This document shows, piece by piece, positions 1 through 5,977 of a DNA stretch of 20,499 bases. The position numbers and the translations under genes were made by a program. How positions within the stretch are numbered: the stretch's first letter is position 1; every line of letters starts with the position of its first letter. The notes beneath the pieces are model-generated. The model was given only the letters and a program-made list of their open reading frames with translations, made no database searches and had not been told where the DNA came from. Source of the stretch: JAJZJT01 sp964610905 (GTDB taxonomy: Bacteria; Actinomycetota; Acidimicrobiia; Acidimicrobiales; RAAP-2); the NCBI GenBank assembly GCA_964610905.1, contig CAZSYT010000054.1, forward strand, positions 1 to 20,499, written 5' to 3'.

Positions 1-97
1 GGGCCGGTGGCGCCGGCCGGGCCGCGGGCCTGTGCCGGCCGCACGGGCCCGACGCGCCGACGGGCCGTCGTCCTATGCTCGCTCCGACACGGTTCCT

Positions 98-769
98 ATG
101 CACGCCATGCACCGATTCGCCGAGCTGTTCCCTCCCTGTCGGCTGGAGGTCGCCTCCGGGCCGGTCACGCTGAGAGTTCCCGGCGAAGACGCCCTCGGCC
201 ACCTCGCCGACGCACTGCTGGCCGGCGCCCTCGACGACGAGCAGTCGCGCTCGAGCCTCGCCTGGCAACCGACCGACCGCCAGACCGCCGCACGGGAGAC
301 GATCGGCCACGTCACGAGCAAGCTGCTCGCTGGACCAGGCCCGAGCTGGCACGTCCCGTTCGCCGTCTTCGTGGACGGCGAGCCGCTCGGTCGCCAGGAC
401 GTGACGACGGTGGGGCCGTTCGACGAGCTGCACGAGCTCTCGACCGGCTCGTGGCTGGTCAACACCTCCCGCGGCAGGGGGTACGGCACCCATGCCCGTG
501 CCGCCGTGCTGGCCTTCGGCTTCGCGCTGGGAGCGACGAGGATGGTCACCACGTGGCGGGCCGACAACGCGGCGTCGTCCGCCGTGGCGGCCAAGCTCGG
601 CTACGTCGAGAACGGCGTCGACCGCATCTACGACCGCCTCGCCGGGACGGCGGTGGAGCTGGTCCGAGGGGCGGTCACACCGCAGGCGTTCGAGGCGCAC
701 TGGCCGAGGCCGGTGGAGGTGCGGGGCCTCGACGACGACGTCCGCCGATGGCTGCACGCCATGGAGTAG
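98..769 (+). CDS. GNAT family N-acetyltransferase
   Basis: Predicted cytoplasmic acetyl-CoA-dependent N-acyltransferase of about 223 aa. The acetyl-CoA loop of GNAT motif A is visible as GRGYGTHARAAVLAF (about residues 126-140). It is followed by the motif B-like DNAASSAVAAKLGY (about 156-169), the usual 'N..S...a.klGF' end of the RimJ/RimL-like branch. The frame is open upstream to position 32, but that stretch is Arg/Ala-rich and unlike a GNAT N-terminus. The ATG at 98 gives MHAMHRFAELF; an in-frame ATG at 107 is also possible. No strong ribosome binding site is visible, so a short leader or leaderless transcript is possible. The gene converges on the decayed ABC transporter genes downstream. 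The substrate (protein N-terminus, antibiotic or small amine) cannot be told from sequence. Family assignment is confident. Confidence 0.85.
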   Translation: MHAMHRFAELFPPCRLEVASGPVTLRVPGEDALGHLADALLAGALDDEQSRSSLAWQPTDRQTAARETIGHVTSKLLAGPGPSWHVPFAVFVDGEPLGRQDVTTVGPFDELHELSTGSWLVNTSRGRGYGTHARAAVLAFGFALGATRMVTTWRADNAASSAVAAKLGYVENGVDRIYDRLAGTAVELVRGAVTPQAFEAHWPRPVEVRGLDDDVRRWLHAME

Positions 770-886
770 GCGGGTGGCGTCGGCCCGAGGCGGTGAGGTC
801 GCGTCCGACCGCCGAGCGGCCCGGGCCTGGGGGCCGCGACCGCATCGTCGCCCCCGGGGGCAGAGGCGACGGGGTGGGCGCGCCCG

Positions 887-1329
887 TCAGACGTCACGCG
901 GCGACCACGTGAAGGTCCGCACGGCGACGATGGCCCGCGACGCCCCACGCCGTAGCCCAGGCGACCGATGACGGCGAGCAACTCGCTCGTGCACAGCGTC
1001 GTCACCACCGCGATGGCCGGACGGCCGACGATTTTCGGCACGGCGCCCTGAGGCGTCGCCTGCCGTCGGCGGAGGCTTCCCGCCTCGCGCGACTCGACGC
1101 GGAGGACGGTGAGCTTCACGAAGGCGGCGTCCACGATGGCGAACGTGGTCAGGTTGGCCGCGTAGTACCGGGGACCGCTGACGACCAGGCCGTCGAGGTG
1201 GAACCGGTCGTGCCCGAAGATGGCGAAGAACGGGAGGAGGAAGCCCACCGGCGTGCCGAGGGTGAAGGTGAGCGCCTGGCGGCTGCGAAGGAGCACGATC
1301 AGGTCGTACTTGAGCTGGTGGAGGACGAG
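887..1329 (-). pseudogene. Decayed ABC-2 type transporter permease (N-terminal half, frameshifted)
   Basis: On the minus strand, from about 1329 to 946, one frame encodes a clear ABC-2 permease N-terminal half: LHQLKYDLIVLLRSRQ, then a hydrophobic segment (LGTPVGFLLPFFAIFG), then the family-typical YYAANLTTFAIVDAAF and a REAGSLRRRQATP cytoplasmic loop, then a second hydrophobic stretch ending RLGYGVG. Around 940-946 the sense of the frame is lost. A different frame continues with about 18 plausible residues (SRAIVAVRTFTWSPRDV) to a stop at 887. Intact permeases of this family are about 240-270 aa with six membrane segments; only about half remains. No start codon sits at the expected place in this frame. 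It lies directly downstream of the ATPase tail at 1405-1560, in the gene order of a drug/bacteriocin-type ABC-2 exporter. A sequencing error could explain a frameshift, but not the missing second half. Confidence 0.7.
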
Positions 1330-1404
1330 GGCCCCTGCACGAGTGTCGCTCGTACCTCGTCCGCGGCGGCGACCGTCCCTCGCTCCACTGGGCACCGTCC
1401 TCGG

Positions 1405-1560
1405 TGAGCTCGAGACGGACGTCCTCGGGCGTCGGGCGCCTCACCTCGAACGCTCCGACCTCGATCCCCGCCCGCCCGGCGTGCCGCCGGGGCACCACCG
1501 CCACGGAGATCGGGTCCCTCGTCAGCAGGACCGCCTTGCCGCCGGCGAGGGCGAGCACTC
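1405..1560 (-). pseudogene. C-terminal remnant of an ABC-2 exporter ATP-binding subunit
   Basis: A minus-strand frame reads GGKAVLLTRDPISVAV, then GIEVGAFEVRRPTPEDVRLE at about 1465-1406. 'xEVRRPTxEDVxLxLT' is the characteristic C-terminal tail of ATPases of the ABC-2/DrrA type, just before the permease start. The Walker A, signature and Walker B parts that should lie upstream (1561-1784) are not recognisable in any frame, and the frame itself runs on through unrelated sequence. This is therefore a fragment of about 50 codons left from a gene of about 300 codons. The permease remnant follows immediately but in another frame. What is seen is the tail motif; that it descends from a working operon is inference. 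Confidence 0.6.
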
Positions 1561-1784
1561 CCCGTCGGGGCGACGGACGACGGACGACGGGCACGCGCTG
1601 CGGCGTTGCGGCGACCGAGCGGTCCGGCCGTCCCCCCCCCGAGCGGGCCGGCGCCTGCGTCACGACCGGTCGTCCGACCACCCCGGACACGTCGTGCACA
1701 ACGGGCCCGCGGGAAGCGTCGAGCCGAGGGGAGCGGAGCGACCCGCTCGCTTCAGCCCCTGCCTTGGCATGCCGATGAGAAGTC
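1561..1784. other. Non-coding stretch with a C9 homopolymer
   Basis: No gene is recognisable here in any frame. It should have held the body of the ABC ATPase whose tail survives at 1405-1560, but no Walker motif or signature motif can be read. It contains a run of nine C at 1632-1640, an 8-bp palindrome GGCATGCC at 1765-1772, and the unresolved promoter region of the downstream diguanylate cyclase gene. I see no convincing -10/-35 pair. Confidence 0.5.
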
Positions 1785-3410
1785 GTGCCTGATGGGAGAC
1801 ACGAGCGTGAAGCGATCGAGGCTGCGCTGCAACAGCACTTGGCGGAAGAAGCAGCGGTGGTGTGCGCCGTGGACCACGAGGGCTTCAACGTCGCGTGGCC
1901 GGAGTCGCTCCCCCTCGGCGGCCACGCCATCTTCTCGGCCGACCATGCGGTCGAGATCGTGGCACTCGAGGACGTGCCCACCCTCCTCGAAGGGTGGGAC
2001 ACAACCTGGGCCCAAGGCATCGGGAACGCCGAGATCTCCCTCGCCGACGGCACACGGGCCCGCATCGCGGCCTACGACGTCCGCGACAGCCACGGCGTCA
2101 TCGTCGTCGTCGTGACCGGACTGGACGGCCCGGTCGACCCGAACGTCCGCGTCGACGCCGAGCACGCCCACGTACGCCCACGCATCTGCCGAGTGCGCAA
2201 GAACGAGAGCGCGTGCGTCATCGACGCCGACGAGGCCGTCACGGCCATGCTCGGCTGGAGCTTCGCCGAGCTCGAGGGTGAGCGGCAGATCGACTTCGTC
2301 CACCCGGACGACGCGCCGGCGATGGTCGACATGTGGATGCGACTGCTCTCGCACCCCGGCATCCCGCAGCACCTCCGGGCTCGCCATCGCCAGAAGGACG
2401 GCTCCTACGTCTGGATCGAGTTCATCAACCAGAACCGGTTGCGTGACCCCGCGCACCGCGACGTCGCCTGCGACATGATCGACATCACCGAGCAGGTGGC
2501 AGCCGAGCAGGCCCTGGTGGCTCGAGAGGAGCTGCTGACGCGGCTGATGGAGTCGCTGCCGTCCGGCATCGCCCACATCGACGGCGAGGGTCGCATCCTG
2601 TCCGCCAACGACCGGCTCTTCGCCGTGCTCTCCGTGGGACAGACGACGTCGACAGACGACCTCCTCGCGCCGGTCGTCCCCGAGGAGCGAGAGGCGCTCC
2701 AGAAGGCCATCGAGCGCGCGTGCCGCGACAACTGCCCGGCTGAGGTGGAAGCCAGCGTGCTCGTCGACGGGGGTCGGCGCCGGACCTGCCAGTTCGTGCT
2801 GCGGGGTCTCGTGGACAGCGACGAGACCACCTCGCACGCCGTGCTGTCGGTGACGGACGTCACGGACACCGTCATGACCCGGAACCAGCTGGTGCGGCAG
2901 GCGACCACGGACCCCTTGACGCAGTGCCAGAACCGGGCGTCCGTCATGGAGGAGCTCACCCGCCGTGCCGCCGAGGCGTCAGCGGGTCGCGGCCTGGCAG
3001 TGGTCTTCCTCGACCTGGACCACTTCAAGGAAGTGAACGACAGGCTCGGCCACGCCGCGGGCGACGAGCTGCTCCGACTGGTCGCCGAGCGGCTTCGGGG
3101 AGCGTCACGGGACGAAGACGTCGTGGGCCGGCTCGGCGGCGACGAGTTCCTCGTCGTCTGCCCGAACGTGAAGACCAGCGCCGTCGCCGACCAGCTCGCC
3201 CGCAGGCTCCACGACGTCATCGCCCAGCCTGCCCTCGTCGGCGGGCAGCCGTGCGTTCCCGAAGCGAGCGTCGGCCTGGCCTGGACCGACCGCTCGCTGG
3301 ACGTGGGCGTCCTCGTCGCCCGGGCCGACAGCGAGATGTACAAGGCCAAGCGCACGAGGGCTCGGGCTCGCTCGCTCACGGTCGACGGCGCAGCGTCCGA
3401 TCGCCGATAG
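1785..3410 (+). CDS. PAS-PAS-GGDEF diguanylate cyclase
   Basis: Predicted soluble diguanylate cyclase (541 aa) making cyclic di-GMP from two GTP. Layout: a divergent N-terminal sensor region (about 20-115); a PAS domain with PAC-like end (about 141-240, including WSFAELEGERQIDFVHPDD and KDGSYVWIEF); a second PAS-like region (about 250-365, GIAHIDGEGRILSANDRLF); and a GGDEF domain (about 372-525). The active-site GGDEF is residues 451-455, and the metal-binding aspartate lies in FLDLDHFKEVND (about 408-419). An inhibitory I-site, RDED (442-445), sits exactly five residues before GGDEF, so product feedback is expected. The usual TDPLTGLxNR is changed to TDPLTQCQNR. No membrane segment, signal peptide or EAL domain is seen, so it should sense a cytoplasmic cue. 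The start is GTG at 1785, with only a weak purine stretch (GATGAGAA) upstream; an internal start is possible. Confidence 0.9.
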   Translation: MPDGRHEREAIEAALQQHLAEEAAVVCAVDHEGFNVAWPESLPLGGHAIFSADHAVEIVALEDVPTLLEGWDTTWAQGIGNAEISLADGTRARIAAYDVRDSHGVIVVVVTGLDGPVDPNVRVDAEHAHVRPRICRVRKNESACVIDADEAVTAMLGWSFAELEGERQIDFVHPDDAPAMVDMWMRLLSHPGIPQHLRARHRQKDGSYVWIEFINQNRLRDPAHRDVACDMIDITEQVAAEQALVAREELLTRLMESLPSGIAHIDGEGRILSANDRLFAVLSVGQTTSTDDLLAPVVPEEREALQKAIERACRDNCPAEVEASVLVDGGRRRTCQFVLRGLVDSDETTSHAVLSVTDVTDTVMTRNQLVRQATTDPLTQCQNRASVMEELTRRAAEASAGRGLAVVFLDLDHFKEVNDRLGHAAGDELLRLVAERLRGASRDEDVVGRLGGDEFLVVCPNVKTSAVADQLARRLHDVIAQPALVGGQPCVPEASVGLAWTDRSLDVGVLVARADSEMYKAKRTRARARSLTVDGAASDRR

Positions 3411-3542
3411 CGGCAGGAGGGCTCCGACCGCCGACCGACGGCACGCCGGGACCGGCATGCCGTCCTCGTCGAACCCGAGGATCGCCGGGTGCCCGCCGAC
3501 GTCCTCTGGACCGGACGACGCCGGACGCGTCACGCTGGTGCG

Positions 3543-4310
3543 GTGGCCGTCGAGGTCCGCTTCTCCGCCGAGCTGGACGACTTCCTTGCTCCGGAGCGGC
3601 GGGGCCACGCCTTCGACGTGGAGGTCGGGCCGCACACCACCGTGAAGGACCTCGCCGAGTCGCTCGGCGTCCCCCACACCGAGGTCGACGTCGTCCTGGT
3701 GAACGGCGAGTCTGTCGACTTCGCCCGCCGGGTGGCTCCCGGCGACCGGGTGGCCGTCTACGCGGACGCCGGGGACGTCGACGTGACCCCGCTGGTGCGG
3801 CTGCGCCCGCCGCCCCTCCGGCCGCCCCGCTTCGTCCTCGACGTGCACCTCGGTCGGCTGGCCCGCCTGCTCCGCCTGCTGGGGTTCGACGCGGCATGGG
3901 ACCACGACGCCGACGACGCGGTGCTGGTCGCCACCTCGCTCGACGGGGCACGCACCCTGCTCACCCGCGACCGCGGGATCCTGAAGCGGGCCGAGGTCAC
4001 CCACGCCGCCTACGTGCGGGCGCACCTCCCCCGCGACCAGGCCGTGGAGGTGCTCCGGCGCTTCGACCTCTTCGGGGCGGTCGCCCCCTTCGGGCGCTGC
4101 CTCGCCTGCAACGGGCTGCTCCGCGAGGTCGCCAAGGCCGAGGTCGCCGACGTGCTGCCACCCCGGACCCGGCGGGACTTCGACGAGTTCCGGCGGTGCA
4201 CCCGGTGCGGGCGCGTGTACTGGAAGGGCTCCCACTACGACCACCTGCGGGCTCTGGTCGACGACGTCGTCGCCGAGGCCCGTCACGCGGCGCCGCTGGC
4301 GCCGGGGTGA
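3543..4310 (+). CDS. Mut7-C RNase domain protein with ubiquitin-like N-terminal domain
   Basis: Protein of about 255 aa in two parts. Residues 1-80 (VEVRFSAELDDFL ... VVLVNGESVDF ... PGDRVAVYAD) match the ubiquitin/ThiS-like 'Mut7-C ubiquitin' domain. From about 97 on, the PIN-like 'Mut7-C' domain begins with FVLDVHLGRLARLLRLLGFD, has TLLTRDRGILKR (about 139-150), and ends in a zinc-ribbon-like module with cysteine pairs CLAC (186-189) and CTRC (219-222) before GRVYWKGSHYDHL. Family knowledge suggests nuclease activity with conserved acidic residues (D100 and D143 here), but the cellular role is not established. The frame is open from GTG 3489, but those 18 residues are Arg-rich and unlike the family. 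GTG 3543 starts directly at the ubiquitin-like strand and gives the usual length. It lies 132 bp after the diguanylate cyclase. Confidence 0.85.
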   Translation: MAVEVRFSAELDDFLAPERRGHAFDVEVGPHTTVKDLAESLGVPHTEVDVVLVNGESVDFARRVAPGDRVAVYADAGDVDVTPLVRLRPPPLRPPRFVLDVHLGRLARLLRLLGFDAAWDHDADDAVLVATSLDGARTLLTRDRGILKRAEVTHAAYVRAHLPRDQAVEVLRRFDLFGAVAPFGRCLACNGLLREVAKAEVADVLPPRTRRDFDEFRRCTRCGRVYWKGSHYDHLRALVDDVVAEARHAAPLAPG

Positions 4311-4408
4311 GGACGCTGGCGGGCGGGGCGCTTCCGGCAGAGGCCGGTCCGCCGGGCGGAAGGCATCGCCGGCCCGCCGGGTTGCCGGTGGGAGGATCCG
4401 TGACCGAA

Positions 4409-4416
4409 GAGGGAGG
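4409..4416 (+). promoter_or_regulatory. Ribosome binding site of the flavoprotein gene
   Basis: GAGGGAGG directly abuts the ATG at 4417 and stands 6 nt before an in-frame GTG at 4423. The spacing suits the GTG better, so the protein may begin two codons later than annotated. Confidence 0.55.
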
Positions 4417-5820
4417 ATGCTCGTGGTCGACCGTGCGGACGTCGTGGTGGTGGGGATGGGGCCGGGCGGCGAGGAGGTGGCGGGCCGGCTGGCCGAGGCC
4501 GGCCTCGACGTCGTGGGCGTCGAGGCCGAGCTGCTCGGAGGCGAGTGCCCCTTCTGGGGCTGCGTCCCCTCCAAGATGATGATCCGGGCGGCCAACCTCC
4601 TCGCCGAGGCGGGGCGCGTCGACGGCATGGCCGGCACGGCGAGCGTGGAGCCGGACTGGGCTCCCGTGGCGCGACGGGTCCGCGACGAGGCGACGGACGA
4701 CTGGGACGACCGGGTGGCCGTGGAGCGCTTCGTGGGCAAGGGCGGTCGGTTCGTCCGGGGCAGGGGTCGGCTCGTCGGGCCCCGGCGGGTCGCCGTCGGC
4801 GACCAGACCTTCGAGGCGACGAGGGGCGTCGTGCTCGCCACCGGCGCCCGGCCGTGGACCCCGGACGTCGACGGGCTCGCCGCCACCCCGTACTGGACGA
4901 ACCGCGACGCCATCGAGGCGGAGGCGGTCCCCGGGTCGCTCGCCGTCCTCGGGGGCGGTGCGATCGGCGTCGAGCTGGGCCAGGTCTTCGCCCGCTTCGG
5001 CGCCGCGGTCACCGTCGTCGAGGGAGCGCCGCGCCTCCTCGCCCAGGAGGAGCCCGAGGCGGGCGCCCTGGTCGAGGAGGTCCTCCGCAGCGAGGGCGTC
5101 GACGTCCGGACCGGCGCCGACCTGCGGTCCGTCTCCCACGACGGGAGCTCCTTCTCCCTACACCTGGGGGACGGCCGGCCGGGGGGCGGAGCCCGGGGGG
5201 ACGGTGCGGTCGTTCGGGCCGAGCGCCTGCTCGTCGCCACGGGCCGGCGCCCCGACCTCGCGTCCCTCGGCGTCGAGGTCATAGGCATCGACCCGCAGCT
5301 CCGGGCGCTCCCGGTCGACGAGCACCTGCGGGTCGGCCCCGGCGTGTGGGCGGTGGGCGACGTGACCGGCGTCGGCGCCTTCACCCACGTGGCGATGTAC
5401 CAGGCGGGGATCGTGGTCGGGGACGTCCTCGGCACCGGGGTGGCGGCGGCCGACTACCGGGCCGTCCCCCGGGTGACCTTCACCGACCCGGAGATCGGAG
5501 CCGTGGGCCTGAGCGAGGAGGCGGCCCGGTCGCGCGGGTTGTCGGTGCGGGTCGGGACGGCCCCGGTGCCGGCGTCGGCCCGGGGGTGGATCCACAAGGC
5601 CGGCAACGACGGCGTCGTCAAGCTCGTCGAGGACGCGGAACGGGGCGTCCTCGTCGGCGCGCTCACCGCCGGCCCGGCCGGTGGCGAGGTCCTCGGCCTG
5701 CTCACCCTGGCGGTCCACGCCGAGGTGCCCGTGCCGTCGTTGCGGACGATGATCTACGCCTATCCCACCTTCCACCGTGCCGTGGAGGCCGCCCTGGCCG
5801 ACCTCCACGAGGTGGCCTGA
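4417..5820 (+). CDS. FAD/NAD(P)-dependent disulfide oxidoreductase, dihydrolipoamide dehydrogenase-like
   Basis: Cytoplasmic class I flavin disulfide oxidoreductase of 467 aa. It shows the N-terminal FAD dinucleotide fold (VVVGMGPGGEEVA, about 10-22) and the redox-active pair C44/C49 in GGECPFWGCVPSK. The NAD(P)-binding fold is LAVLGGGAIGVELGQVF (about 172-188), the second FAD motif is VWAVGDVTG, and a C-terminal dimerisation domain follows. In true dihydrolipoamide dehydrogenase, glutathione reductase and relatives, the C-terminus carries HPTxxE, whose His-Glu pair is the acid-base catalyst. Here the same site reads YAYPTFHR, so both residues are replaced. The enzyme therefore probably does not reduce lipoamide in the standard way. 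GGEC-type actinobacterial homologues are usually annotated only as NAD(P)/FAD-dependent oxidoreductases, and the true substrate is unknown. No 2-oxoacid dehydrogenase genes are nearby. The start is ATG 4417 or GTG 4423. Confidence 0.85.
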   Translation: MLVVDRADVVVVGMGPGGEEVAGRLAEAGLDVVGVEAELLGGECPFWGCVPSKMMIRAANLLAEAGRVDGMAGTASVEPDWAPVARRVRDEATDDWDDRVAVERFVGKGGRFVRGRGRLVGPRRVAVGDQTFEATRGVVLATGARPWTPDVDGLAATPYWTNRDAIEAEAVPGSLAVLGGGAIGVELGQVFARFGAAVTVVEGAPRLLAQEEPEAGALVEEVLRSEGVDVRTGADLRSVSHDGSSFSLHLGDGRPGGGARGDGAVVRAERLLVATGRRPDLASLGVEVIGIDPQLRALPVDEHLRVGPGVWAVGDVTGVGAFTHVAMYQAGIVVGDVLGTGVAAADYRAVPRVTFTDPEIGAVGLSEEAARSRGLSVRVGTAPVPASARGWIHKAGNDGVVKLVEDAERGVLVGALTAGPAGGEVLGLLTLAVHAEVPVPSLRTMIYAYPTFHRAVEAALADLHEVA

Positions 5821-5966
5821 CGCGGGCTCGTGCCCCGGGGTCCGCGACGCCCGGCCACGGGGACAGTCCGCCCGACCTCGAGCGCCGCTCGCGCGTCGGA
5901 GGCTGCACGGCGGGCCTCCAGACGGGCGGCGACGAGCCCTCCGTGCCAACATGGAGGACGTCGGCC

Positions 5967-5972
5967 AAGGAG
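5967..5972 (+). promoter_or_regulatory. Ribosome binding site deciding the molybdoenzyme start
   Basis: AAGGAG lies 5 nt before ATG 5978. An in-frame ATG at 5951 has no such site, and the frame opens even further upstream (5777) inside the preceding gene. Confidence 0.7.
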
Positions 5973-5977
5973 CCCGC

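Noticed and set aside
3105..5435. Minus-strand open frame of 776 codons over the cyclase, Mut7-C and flavoprotein genes
   Set aside because: It is antisense to three genes with clear domains, and its own sequence has no recognisable fold.
5777..5977. Upstream extension of the molybdoenzyme frame
   Set aside because: It overlaps the end of the flavoprotein gene, lacks a Tat signal or family similarity, and a good ribosome binding site supports ATG 5978.
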